64,000 nt of DNA from Candidatus Contubernalis alkalaceticus (GTDB taxonomy: Bacteria; Bacillota; Dethiobacteria; SKNC01): assembly GCF_022558445.1 (NCBI RefSeq), contig NZ_CP054699.1:2620001-2684000 (forward strand). The letters are read 5' to 3'. How positions within the stretch are numbered: position 1 is the first letter of the stretch; every line of letters starts with the position of its first letter. This document shows, in pieces, positions 54,849-63,425 of the stretch. Below the pieces are notes generated by a model. The model was not told the DNA's origin and ran no database searches. It was given only the letters and a program-made list of their open reading frames with translations. Position numbers and translations under genes: made by a program.

Positions 54849-56564
54849 ATGGGTAAAAAACCTTTATTACTGCTGCTGGGAATTATTATAATCACTCTCA
54901 TGGTAATAACTTTTGGTGGGGATGAAATCGGAAGCCTTTTAAAAGATGTTAATGCTAAAACTATTGCTGTTCTAAGCCTGATTCAGCTGACTACACTTTC
55001 CCTGACCTCTTACCAGTGGTATTTTCTCCTAAAAAAACAAAATCAAGAAATTTCCTTTGGGAAAGTATGGCTGCTCTTCCTGACAGGGAACTTTGTGGAA
55101 AGTGTAACTCCTTCAGTAAAATTAGGAGGTGAAGCTGCCAGAATTTATCTCTTTCGCCAGAGCACTTCCCTGGGATACCCGCAGCTGACGGGTATGATGC
55201 TGGTTCAAAAATATATCATTCTTCTTCCCTTTTTACTGCTTTGTTCCCTGGTATTGATAACTTCATCCCTGTTGATACAGCTTCCAACTGCAGCTTATGC
55301 CGCATTTATCCTCCTGGCCCTACTGGTAGCCCTGCTTTTCAAGTTCACCCGGGATGACCAAAATCAAATACAGGGGAAAATGGTTTCCCAGGCAGCAGAA
55401 GAAATATATGAAAAAAATTCACTAAAAACCTTTAAGGAAAAATTAATAGCAATAATTCGAAGAATTAAATTTTTTTTAAGAGAAGCCGCCCACGCTTCAC
55501 GGTTGTCAGTAACCGGAAAGGAAAAGTGTTTTTTGATGTCCATATCACTTTTGGTGTGGATCCTTTATCCGGTAAAGACCTTAATTGCTGCTGACATGCT
55601 GGGTTTTTCAATTGGGATATTTCCCCTGGCTTCCGCAGTTTTTACAGCATACATGATCAGTATGGTTCCACTGCTGCCCGGAGGGCTGGGAAGTTTTGAA
55701 GGCAGCATGACATTGATGTTAACAAGTATGGGATTAACTCCGGCAGAGGGCCTGGCAGTGGCACTGGTTTCTCGTTTAGTCACCTACTGGTTTCCCCTTC
55801 TCCTCTCTCTAGGGGCAGCGGCTTACCTTATCTTGAACAAAGAATCCGGCTTACTGCAGTTAAAAACTCATAAATACATCATTTTAATACGGGGGTTAAA
55901 AAAAATGGAAAAACTTTCAAATTTATTACCTTTATGGTATTTCAAATATCCCAGAGCTTTTATTCTTAAGCTGTTTACCATATCTGTGGGAATTTTTGAA
56001 CACTTAGGCAGCAAATATTCCTTTTTAGGTAAACTATACGGTATCTTTTTTTATCGAACCATGATAACCACTGAAGCAGAAGCAGCAGGGCTGAAACCGG
56101 GCATGAAAGTACTCCATATAGGCAGCGGACCCCTGCCCATGACGGCCATATCCCTGGGTCGTGCAGGCTGCAGCGTAACCGCTGTGGACAGTGATGTAAA
56201 GGCAGTAAAGGCTGCTTCTATAATGGTAAAAAGGGCCGGAATGGAAAACCAAATAAATGTAAAAGAAGCCCATGGACAAGACTTGAATTGTTCCAGCTAT
56301 GATGCGGTTTGGATATCCCTTCATGTCTTTCCAAAAAAAAAGGTGATCCTTCATTCCTACAAAACCCTTAAAGACGGTGGTGTATTAATTTACCGAAACC
56401 CGGGAGGTTGGCTCAAATTCCTGTACCCTCGGTTAGAACCGGAAGAAGTGGATTCTTCCCATCAGCACCAGCATCATAAATTAGCACAACCCATGGGTAA
56501 AACTACTGTAATACTAAAAAAAATCTTCCCGGAGGAAAAACTGGAAAGGAGAGCTTGTTTATGA
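54849..56564 (+). CDS. Flippase-like membrane domain fused to a NAS-like SAM domain
   Basis: The 571-residue protein has two parts. Residues 1 to about 335 form a multi-helix membrane domain of the LPG_synthase_TM/UPF0104 family, with SVTPSVKLGGEAARIYLFR and LLPGGLGSFEGSMTLML. Residues about 390-571 form a NAS-like domain: VLHIGSGPLPMTAISLG (IGSGPLP at 424-430, a NAS hallmark), TAVDSDVKAVKAASIMV and YRNPGGWLKFLYPRLEP. The fusion suggests an aminocarboxypropyl- or methyl-transfer product made at the membrane and perhaps moved across it. Its stop overlaps the feoA start (ATGA). The function is unproven. Confidence 0.8.
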   Translation: MGKKPLLLLLGIIIITLMVITFGGDEIGSLLKDVNAKTIAVLSLIQLTTLSLTSYQWYFLLKKQNQEISFGKVWLLFLTGNFVESVTPSVKLGGEAARIYLFRQSTSLGYPQLTGMMLVQKYIILLPFLLLCSLVLITSSLLIQLPTAAYAAFILLALLVALLFKFTRDDQNQIQGKMVSQAAEEIYEKNSLKTFKEKLIAIIRRIKFFLREAAHASRLSVTGKEKCFLMSISLLVWILYPVKTLIAADMLGFSIGIFPLASAVFTAYMISMVPLLPGGLGSFEGSMTLMLTSMGLTPAEGLAVALVSRLVTYWFPLLLSLGAAAYLILNKESGLLQLKTHKYIILIRGLKKMEKLSNLLPLWYFKYPRAFILKLFTISVGIFEHLGSKYSFLGKLYGIFFYRTMITTEAEAAGLKPGMKVLHIGSGPLPMTAISLGRAGCSVTAVDSDVKAVKAASIMVKRAGMENQINVKEAHGQDLNCSSYDAVWISLHVFPKKKVILHSYKTLKDGGVLIYRNPGGWLKFLYPRLEPEEVDSSHQHQHHKLAQPMGKTTVILKKIFPEEKLERRACL

Positions 56565-56863
56565 GAAATGAACAAATTAAGGCGGAAACAACGATGAGCT
56601 TGACTAAAAAAAAAGAAATGTCCGGTAAAATGACCCTGGAGCAGTTAAATAAAGGACAGGAGGGCATTATCTTTTTTGTCCCCGATAATCCGACCCTGGC
56701 ACCCTTAGGTTTCAGACCGGGGAAAAAAGTGAGATTGTGCTGCCGGGAAAGCTTTGGAGGCCCCATAATAGCAGAAATAGAAAAAAGATGTATCGCCCTG
56801 GGTTTAACCCTGGCCCGAGAGATTCAAGTTATATGTGGTGAGGCTGAGGCCAATGCACTGTAG
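56561..56863 (+). CDS. feoA: Ferrous iron transport protein FeoA
   Basis: FeoA is a small SH3-like partner of FeoB. The 100-residue protein has the domain MTLEQLNKGQEGIIFFVPD, LGFRPGKKVRLCC, GGPIIAEIEKR and LAREIQVI. The first 20-25 residues are a charged extension not usual in FeoA. ATG 56561 overlaps the upstream stop by ATGA and has GGAGAG upstream. Confidence 0.9.
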   Translation: MRNEQIKAETTMSLTKKKEMSGKMTLEQLNKGQEGIIFFVPDNPTLAPLGFRPGKKVRLCCRESFGGPIIAEIEKRCIALGLTLAREIQVICGEAEANAL

Positions 56864-58607
56864 TAAAGAAAAAACTCAAAAAGACTTAGGGTCATTATTA
56901 AATATTTTACTAATCGGTCCTCCAAACGTGGGTAAAAGTGTGTTCTTCAACCGGCTGACTGGTTTAGATGTAAACGTTGCTAACTACGTGGGAACTACCG
57001 TTGAGTATACCCGGGGGAAAACCCAACTAAACAGCATAAGTGCCCTGCTGGTAGATGTTCCGGGGACGTACACCCTGGATGCTACCAATGAAGCAGAACA
57101 AGTGGCGGTAGAAATGTTAAACAGCAATCCGTCAGGAGTAATGGTGGTAGTGGATGCTAACAACCTGGAAAGCAGCCTGTACCTGCTTCTCCAGCTTTTA
57201 GAACAAAAGCTTCCCACCATAGTGGCCCTTAACCGCTATGACCTGGCCCGGGATAAGGGATTTGAAATTGATGTTTCATTTTTATCTATAAAGCTGGGAG
57301 TGCCGGTAGTACCTACCATAGCAGTTGTAGGAGAAGGTATCCAGCATCTAAAACAAGAGATAGAAAAAGTTATTTCCCGGGGACCTACTCATGAAATAAG
57401 CTGGAAAGAGGACAAAGTCAGCCGATGGCAGAAAGCAGAGGAGTTATCTCACAGGGCACTAAAACCTCTCCCCCAAAAACCTCCACTGCTTCAGCGGCAA
57501 AAGTGGGGGGAATGGCTGGTTAAACCCTGGCCTGGCCTACCCATGGCAGTCCTATTTTTGTTTTTAATCCTGGCAGCAGTTATTGGAATAGGAATGGGTT
57601 TGAGACGGTTTGTACTTCTTCCACTTTTCCAGAGCCTTATTATTCCACAAATCGTATTTGTGGTGGAAGCAGTTATTCCCACCGGTATTTTTCAGAATAT
57701 CTTTATTGGGGAGTATGGTTTCCTGGTAAAAGGGTTAGAATGGCCCTTTGCCCTGGTACTGCCCTATGTAATATCCTTTTACAGCGTTTTGGGAATTCTA
57801 GAGGACAGCGGCTACCTGCCCCGACTGGGAGCGCTGCTGGACGGACTATTAAATAAAATAGGGCTGCAGGGATCCAGTGTGGTTCCTCTGCTTTTGGGGC
57901 TGGGATGCGGTATTCCTGGAATACTGGCCACCCGCAATCTAAACTCACAAAAGGAAAGAGTGGTAGTTTCCAGTTTAATTTGTTTAGCAGTACCCTGTAT
58001 CTCCCAGACCGGCGCCTTCGTTTCCCTACTGGCGGAACGTTCCATAGCAGTTGTCCTGGCAGTTTTTGGTGTTTCTGCTATTGCCATGGCCTCCGCAGGC
58101 CTGATCCTGGATCGGGTGGTCAAAGGCCCCCGGTTCCACACCCTGATGGAAATACCAGAGCTTTTGATTCCTAGAAAAGAAATTCTCTTTAAAAAAGTAT
58201 GGATTCGACTTAAGCGTTTTATTACTGACGGTGCTGTTCCAATGATAGTAGCCGTAGGACTGGCAGCCGTGATGTATGAAACCGGCCTGATGACCGTCGT
58301 TGGACAGGCTCTATCTCCTTTAGTGACCGGATGGCTCAGACTGCCCGAAGAAGCCGCAGTCCCACTAATTCTGGGTATACTTCGCCGGGAAATGGCGGTA
58401 CTTCCCTTAATGGAGATGAATCTAGACACCCTGCAGCTTTTTACCGGGGCTGTGGTGGGGCTCTTTTATGTTCCCTGCATTGCCATGATAGCGGTATTAG
58501 CCAGAGAATTTAAACTTACCCTGGCCTTTGGGATACTGATCATGACCACCGGCAGTGCCTTCCTGATAGGAGGCTTACTGGCCCGTTTGGGTGCTCTAAT
58601 ATTATAA
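56853..58607 (+). CDS. feoB: Ferrous iron transport GTPase FeoB
   Basis: FeoB imports Fe2+ across the inner membrane. The 584-residue protein has the G domain (G1 GPPNVGKS at 22-29, G3 DVPGTY, G4 NRYD) and a membrane part with gate-type segments (YVISFYSVLGILEDSGYLPRLG, LLGLGCGIPGILATRN, ILRREMAVLPL). The canonical G1 is GNPNVGKT; here Pro replaces Asn and Ser replaces Thr. It overlaps feoA by 11 bases. At 584 residues it is somewhat shorter than many FeoB proteins. Confidence 0.94.
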   Translation: MHCSKEKTQKDLGSLLNILLIGPPNVGKSVFFNRLTGLDVNVANYVGTTVEYTRGKTQLNSISALLVDVPGTYTLDATNEAEQVAVEMLNSNPSGVMVVVDANNLESSLYLLLQLLEQKLPTIVALNRYDLARDKGFEIDVSFLSIKLGVPVVPTIAVVGEGIQHLKQEIEKVISRGPTHEISWKEDKVSRWQKAEELSHRALKPLPQKPPLLQRQKWGEWLVKPWPGLPMAVLFLFLILAAVIGIGMGLRRFVLLPLFQSLIIPQIVFVVEAVIPTGIFQNIFIGEYGFLVKGLEWPFALVLPYVISFYSVLGILEDSGYLPRLGALLDGLLNKIGLQGSSVVPLLLGLGCGIPGILATRNLNSQKERVVVSSLICLAVPCISQTGAFVSLLAERSIAVVLAVFGVSAIAMASAGLILDRVVKGPRFHTLMEIPELLIPRKEILFKKVWIRLKRFITDGAVPMIVAVGLAAVMYETGLMTVVGQALSPLVTGWLRLPEEAAVPLILGILRREMAVLPLMEMNLDTLQLFTGAVVGLFYVPCIAMIAVLAREFKLTLAFGILIMTTGSAFLIGGLLARLGALIL

Positions 58608-58735
58608 TAATAACAGGATGCTTCTTGAAAAATGTATGAAAATTTACTGTCAGCATCAAAATAAGCCATCTCTGATAATACTATTGACCTCTTTGACAAG
58701 TGAATTCGTTTCAGCAAGCTTTAAACATCGGGGAA

Positions 58736-58761
58736 TCAGGTGGAGACTCTACTCCACCTGA
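58736..58761. repeat. Perfect inverted repeat after feoB
   Basis: The 10-bp arms TCAGGTGGAG and CTCCACCTGA surround a 6-base loop. There is no adjacent T run on either strand, so it may be an operator or RNA stem rather than a classic terminator. Confidence 0.55.
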
Positions 58762-58857
58762 TTAAAAAACGCTAACGCTTAGAGGGGGAGTCTTATACTG
58801 TTCTCTATTAACTTCCCATTGTGCTCATTCTTGTTCGCTGTCTGGACGTCCAAACTC

Positions 58858-58915
58858 TTGACATACTATGTTTCCCATGCGACAATATGACTATAATATT
58901 ATATTTAGTCATATT
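58858..58915 (+). promoter_or_regulatory. Promoter and probable TetR operator of the exporter operon
   Basis: TTGACA (58858-58863) with a weak -10 GACAAT (58881-58886) is followed by the palindrome AATATGACTA-12-TAGTCATATT (58884-58915). The palindrome covers the -10 and the start region, as expected for TetR self-repression. Confidence 0.7.
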
Positions 58916-58929
58916 GGAGGTACGTTAAA

Positions 58930-59577
58930 ATGCCGCGAGCGTTTACAGAACAAGAAAACCGTTATATCAGGAGGAAACTTTTAGATGCAGGGCTAAATTT
59001 ATTCGGCTCACGAGGTATTCGCAAAGTCAGCGTAGATGAACTAGTCCAGCAAGCAAACATCTCTAAAGGTGCCTTCTACAAATTCTTTGCTTCTAAAGAA
59101 GAGCTATACTTTTCCCTTCTTGACGAGGCACAGCAGAAATTTAAAAAAGACATCTTGGATGCAGCAATAAATACTCCTTCAGACAATAAAGCCGAAACTC
59201 TAAAATTTATCTTCAGGCAGGCTGTACAATCATGGGTCGAAAATCCGTTATCGGCAAGATTAGACAGCGATGATCTGGAATATGTGCTGAGAAAAATGCC
59301 GCCGGAGCTAATAGCTGAGCACATGTCTGACGATGCAGATTTTTCAAAACAGCTGCTGGAATTGTGCAGCGAAGCCGGTATAGACATGGGGCAGGAGCCG
59401 CAGCTTGTAAGCGGCCTGTTGCGTTCTGTTTTTTTGGTTTCTCTGCATGAAGAACGCTTTCCTGCAGAAATATTCCCCAGGGTTATTGATACTTTGTTTG
59501 ATTTGATTGCTAATTACATTGCAAGAAACAGCGCAGGAAACTACAGTGCTCATAGAACGGGGATTAACAATGATTGA
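58930..59577 (+). CDS. TetR family regulator of the adjacent ABC exporter
   Basis: The 215-residue protein has an N-terminal HTH (LLDAGLNLFGSRGIRKVSVD, NISKGAFYKFFASKEELYFS) and a helical ligand domain. It overlaps the ABC ATPase gene by 8 bases, and a palindromic operator precedes it, so it very likely represses its own operon. The inducer is unknown. Confidence 0.92.
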   Translation: MPRAFTEQENRYIRRKLLDAGLNLFGSRGIRKVSVDELVQQANISKGAFYKFFASKEELYFSLLDEAQQKFKKDILDAAINTPSDNKAETLKFIFRQAVQSWVENPLSARLDSDDLEYVLRKMPPELIAEHMSDDADFSKQLLELCSEAGIDMGQEPQLVSGLLRSVFLVSLHEERFPAEIFPRVIDTLFDLIANYIARNSAGNYSAHRTGINND

Positions 59578-60424
59578 GGTAAAACAGCTTTCTTACACAT
59601 ACCCCAAAGGTACGGCCCCTGCAGTTAAGGATTTAAGTTTTTCTGTAAAACAGGGTGAGGTTTTTGGTTTTCTTGGGCCCAGTGGGTCGGGAAAATCCAC
59701 CACGCTAAAAATCCTGATTGGGCTCTTAAAGGGTTATCAAGGAAAAGTGAAAGTTTTAGGACACAGCTTGAACCGATTCAAGCGGGATTTCTATGAAGAA
59801 ATTGGTGTCTCTTTTGAGCTGCCTCACCATTTTAACAAACTAACTGCTTTGGAGAACTTAAAATATTTCGCCTCCCTTTACCAGAAAGCTACACAGGACC
59901 CCCTGGAGGTACTAAAAGAGTTGGGTCTCGATGATAGTGCCGATATCCCGGTTGGCAGGTTTTCAAAAGGCATGAAAAACCGCCTCAGCCTTGCCCGCGC
60001 TTTAATCCATAACCCTTCTGTCCTGTTTCTTGACGAACCGAGCTCCAGCCTGGACCCAATCCATGTCCGCAAAGTTAAGGATATTATTTTGTCGCTGCGC
60101 TCACAGGGCAGAACGGTCTTTCTGACGACTCACGATATGAATGTAGCCGCTGAGCTTTGTGCTCGGGTAGGTTTTATTGTGGACGGCAAATTGAAGCTGA
60201 CTGCCGACCCTAATGAGCTGGCCATTAAACACCAGGAGCCGGTAGTCCTGGTTCAGTATAAGCAAAACGGAACTCAAATGAGTGCAGATTTTCCCCTGGA
60301 TGGGCTGGGCTATAATGAATCGTTTTTATCATTTATCCGGCAGCATAAAGTGCTTTCCATACATAGCAAAGATGCTACCTTAGAAGATGTCTTTATTAAG
60401 GTAACAGGGAGGAATCTGGCATGA
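59570..60424 (+). CDS. ABC exporter ATP-binding protein
   Basis: The 284-residue ATPase has Walker A GPSGSGKSTTLK, signature FSKGMKNRLSLARAL (FSKGM in place of LSGGQ), Walker B VLFLDEPSSSLD and the switch histidine in TTHDM. It resembles drug or fluoroquinolone exporter ATPases. ATG 59570 overlaps the TetR stop, and its end overlaps the first permease by ATGA. Confidence 0.92.
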   Translation: MIEVKQLSYTYPKGTAPAVKDLSFSVKQGEVFGFLGPSGSGKSTTLKILIGLLKGYQGKVKVLGHSLNRFKRDFYEEIGVSFELPHHFNKLTALENLKYFASLYQKATQDPLEVLKELGLDDSADIPVGRFSKGMKNRLSLARALIHNPSVLFLDEPSSSLDPIHVRKVKDIILSLRSQGRTVFLTTHDMNVAAELCARVGFIVDGKLKLTADPNELAIKHQEPVVLVQYKQNGTQMSADFPLDGLGYNESFLSFIRQHKVLSIHSKDATLEDVFIKVTGRNLA

Positions 60425-61122
60425 AACAGCTTCCATCCACTATATATTGTGACTTTTTAATCCAGCTCAGAAACGGGTTTTATACCGCAACATTCTTTGT
60501 TTTATTATTTGTGGTGCTTGGTTTAAGCCGTTTGCCCGGGGTTGATTGGGGCTGGCTTTTACCGCTGGCAATCCTTTTATATATGAACATGACGGCTTAC
60601 TACTTTATTGCAGCACAGGTTCTGCTGGAAAAGGACGAAGGTATTTCAGTAATACGTGCAGTTATGCCCTTTTCTCCACTGCATTATCTCTGCTCTAAAA
60701 TAGTAACACTTGGGTTTTTGGCAGTTTTAGAAAGTACTGTGCTGGCAATTGTGGTTTATGGTTTTGGCTTTAATTGGTTTCCTTTTATCATCGGCATTTT
60801 TCTTGCTTCTGCCTTCTATGCGCTTGTGGGGTTTATCAGTGTCACTCGTTATAATTCTTTGGAAGAATACCTGCTGCCTTCTGTGCTGTACGGTGCCCTT
60901 GCATCTTTGCCGTTAATTACAGGCCTGGCACAACTTGAAAGCCCTCTCTTATTCATTCATCCGCTTCAAGCTGTATTAGTAGTCTTACAGTCAGCTTTTG
61001 CACCTGTTGAAATTGGGCTGCTGGCATATGGTGTTCTGTATTCAATAATCAGCTTAGCCGTCCTCTTTTATGTCTGTATAAGACTGTATCAAGGTATGGT
61101 TATCCAGGATATGGAGGGATAG
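60421..61122 (+). CDS. ABC exporter permease, first of two
   Basis: The 233-residue protein has six predicted membrane helices and the cytoplasmic loop QVLLEKDEGISVIRAVMPFSP, typical of ABC-2/fluoroquinolone export permeases. It overlaps the ATPase gene by ATGA and precedes the second permease by two bases. The substrate is unknown. Confidence 0.85.
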   Translation: MKQLPSTIYCDFLIQLRNGFYTATFFVLLFVVLGLSRLPGVDWGWLLPLAILLYMNMTAYYFIAAQVLLEKDEGISVIRAVMPFSPLHYLCSKIVTLGFLAVLESTVLAIVVYGFGFNWFPFIIGIFLASAFYALVGFISVTRYNSLEEYLLPSVLYGALASLPLITGLAQLESPLLFIHPLQAVLVVLQSAFAPVEIGLLAYGVLYSIISLAVLFYVCIRLYQGMVIQDMEG

Positions 61123-61124
61123 CA

Positions 61125-61868
61125 ATGAAGACTATACAGGTGATAAAGATACTGGGGAAAAACGATTTAAAAAACATAATGCGCGATGACTATATCAGCT
61201 ACCTTATCTTTATGCCGCTTGGTCTTGGGCTGCTGCTGCGCTGGGGGCTGCCAGCAGTACTTGATGCTCTCGGCACATATTTTGCATCTGATTTAAGCTC
61301 TTACTATGCGGTCATAGCTGTCTGTTCAGTTCTTTTGCTTCTTCCTATTATATCAGGTGCTATTGCAGGGTTTCTGCATCTGGATCAAAAAGATAACAAG
61401 ATAACATCTGTGTTACTGTTAACCCCGGTTTCACCCCGTCAATATATGCTTTACAACCTGCTGCTGCCATTTTTCGGTTCGCTCTTAGGCACATGGTTAG
61501 CTTTGCTTCTGGCGAACCCGGCAGATTTGGGGCTGTTAAGATTATTTGTTCTCTCACTGTCCGCCTCGCCGCTGGCACCACTTCTGGCATTTGCAGTGGC
61601 CTGCTTTGCAGAAAACAAAATCCAGGGCTTTGCCATGATGAAAGGGACAATCGCCTTGTGGATTGCCCCTATTTCAGCGTTTTATATCTCGCCGCCTTGG
61701 CAGTACCTGTTAGGCATTATCCCTTTGTATTGGCCCTGCCGCCTGTATCAGGTTATTGCTGAAGGCAAACCGATACTACCGACATTTCTTGCAGGGTGGC
61801 TCTACTCTGGAATTCTGTTGTACTTACTGCTCAAACTTTTTGACCGCAAGGTTTATCAGGCAGATTAA
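61125..61868 (+). CDS. ABC exporter permease, second of two
   Basis: The 247-residue protein has about six membrane helices and a charged loop (HLDQKDNKITSVLLLTPVSP). It forms the second half of the exporter channel with the preceding permease. GGAGG precedes the ATG. It is followed by a truncated acyltransferase fragment. Confidence 0.85.
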   Translation: MKTIQVIKILGKNDLKNIMRDDYISYLIFMPLGLGLLLRWGLPAVLDALGTYFASDLSSYYAVIAVCSVLLLLPIISGAIAGFLHLDQKDNKITSVLLLTPVSPRQYMLYNLLLPFFGSLLGTWLALLLANPADLGLLRLFVLSLSASPLAPLLAFAVACFAENKIQGFAMMKGTIALWIAPISAFYISPPWQYLLGIIPLYWPCRLYQVIAEGKPILPTFLAGWLYSGILLYLLLKLFDRKVYQAD

Positions 61869-61882
61869 AAGGAGGCAAAAAT

Positions 61883-61981
61883 ATGCTGGCAACAAAAAAA
61901 GTAAACAATAAAAGGCAGGTTGAACTTGACTTGGCGCGGGGATTGGCAGTGTTATTTATGCTTAATGCACATTTCTGTTAA
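61883..61981 (+). pseudogene. Truncated DUF1624/acyltransferase-like fragment
   Basis: A 32-codon frame with a strong GGAGG starts here and ends in TAA: it contains QVELDLARGLAVLFMLNAHF, the N-terminal signature of heparan-alpha-glucosaminide N-acetyltransferase-like (DUF1624) membrane proteins. The rest of the gene is gone; the following 70 bases do not continue it. It was probably a fifth operon gene lost by deletion. Confidence 0.65.
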
Positions 61982-62058
61982 TTGTCACTGACCGCCTAAC
62001 CAGAATTTTAGCTCACAAGTTACCTTTAAAAATCTAAACCAAAGGGAGGAATCTTAAA

Positions 62059-62595
62059 ATGGACTTTTTAAAACTAGTAAAAAAACGGTGTACTACACGT
62101 GGATTTACAGATAAGAAAATAAACAAAGATGATCTTGAGCGAATCTTATCTGCCGGACGTGTGGCCCCAACTGCATGCAATATGCAGCCACAGCGGATTG
62201 TTGTTGTTCAGCGAAAAGATAATATTGTTAAGGTTGAAAAAGCATATCAAACTTTCGGCTCGCAATGTATCCTCATCGTGTGCCAGGACAAGAGAAACGC
62301 TTTAGTACGTCCTTTTGACGGGAAATGTTCGGGCGATTTAGATATTGGTATAATCTGTGATCATATGATGCTGGCCGCCAGGGAATTAAATATCGGCAGT
62401 GTAATGGTGGGATTGTTTGACCCTAAAATTATAAGAAAAGGATTTAACATCCCTGAATACATTGAGCCGACAATTTTAATTTTCCTAGGTTATCCTGACA
62501 AGGGCTTTTTGAGTCCTGACCGCCATACCACTGAAAGAAAACCGCTTGAGAAAACAGTGATGTATGAGAAATATAGCGAACCGGTTCAACCATAA
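62059..62595 (+). CDS. Nitroreductase family protein
   Basis: The 178-residue flavoprotein begins KLVKKRCTTRGFTDKKI and carries GRVAPTACNMQPQRIVVV and MLAARELNIGSVMVGLFDP, the FMN-binding pattern of short nitroreductases. It would reduce nitro compounds or quinones with NAD(P)H, or serve another redox role. AGGGAGGA precedes the ATG. It stands between two exporter operons. Confidence 0.9.
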   Translation: MDFLKLVKKRCTTRGFTDKKINKDDLERILSAGRVAPTACNMQPQRIVVVQRKDNIVKVEKAYQTFGSQCILIVCQDKRNALVRPFDGKCSGDLDIGIICDHMMLAARELNIGSVMVGLFDPKIIRKGFNIPEYIEPTILIFLGYPDKGFLSPDRHTTERKPLEKTVMYEKYSEPVQP

Positions 62596-62636
62596 AGCCA
62601 TATAAGCCCTTGTCCCCCTTGACTGCTTGTGTCTGC

Positions 62637-63425
62637 TTAACTAATCATCCTTTTTTTCATCAGTACCATAGGGGGAGCAGCCAGTGCGAGAGCAAAGGCC
62701 AGAATAATGGAAAAATGGGCACACAGCAATGTTGACAGCTCACCCAGAACAAGACTTCTGCTTAACTGTACCGCATGGAACAGAGGAGTAAACCAGCCTA
62801 TAATCTGTACCCACAGGGGCATGGTATTTAAAGGAAAAAAGATGCCCGAGAAAAGAAACATAGGAGTAATAATTATAGTAAAAAAATAGGCAAAAGAATC
62901 AAAATTGGGGGAGATGCTGGTCCAAATCATCCCCAGTTCCGAGAATACAATACCAGTAAGGAAAAGAACAGGGATAATTAACAGCGCCCAGGGGGATGCA
63001 GTCAATCCCAGTAGGGAAATTACCAGTAAAAAGACTGTACCGTAAAGAACACTTTTAAAAGCTCCAAATAGTATTTCTCCTGCCACCACCTCATCTAGAC
63101 TGAGGGGAGTGGCGATCATGGCATGAAATATTCGGTTCAGCTGCATCCGAGTAAAGCTACCGTAAGTAGATTCAAAGGAAGTGGACCACATGGCTGAGGA
63201 TGCCACCAATCCCGGAGCAATGAACTGTAGATAGGTTAGCCCCTGGATATCTTCAACATATAAGCCCAGCCCAAACCCCAGGGCGGTCAGGTACAAAACT
63301 GGTTCAAGGAAGTTAAACATTAAACTGCTTTTCCAGTTTTTCAAAAAAACCAGAAAGTTTCTTTTAAAGACTTTGATAAAGAGAGGGGTAATTTGCGGCC
63401 GGAAAAATATCATTTTAGGATTCAT
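62637..63425 (-). CDS. ABC-2 type permease, NodJ-like
   Basis: The 262-residue protein has six membrane helices and the ABC-2 signature blocks EPVLYLTALGFGLGLYV, MQLNRIFHAMIATPLSLDEVV and FLFSGIFFPLNTMPLWVQ. It resembles NodJ exporters. Its start overlaps the end of the ATPase gene by 11 bases, so both are translated together. The substrate is unknown. Confidence 0.9.
   Translation of the reverse strand: MNPKMIFFRPQITPLFIKVFKRNFLVFLKNWKSSLMFNFLEPVLYLTALGFGLGLYVEDIQGLTYLQFIAPGLVASSAMWSTSFESTYGSFTRMQLNRIFHAMIATPLSLDEVVAGEILFGAFKSVLYGTVFLLVISLLGLTASPWALLIIPVLFLTGIVFSELGMIWTSISPNFDSFAYFFTIIITPMFLFSGIFFPLNTMPLWVQIIGWFTPLFHAVQLSRSLVLGELSTLLCAHFSIILAFALALAAPPMVLMKKRMIS

Larger units (their letters stand above)
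58608..58929. other. Intergenic region between feoB and the TetR operon
   Basis: About 320 bases with no gene. It holds a perfect 10-bp inverted repeat (TCAGGTGGAG/CTCCACCTGA, 58736-58761) without a T run, then the TetR promoter and operator. Confidence 0.6.

Noticed and set aside
54225-58607. A complete staphylopine-type opine metallophore cluster
   Set aside because: NAS-like domains and a nickel/peptide importer are present, but I found no opine dehydrogenase, histidine racemase or dedicated exporter.
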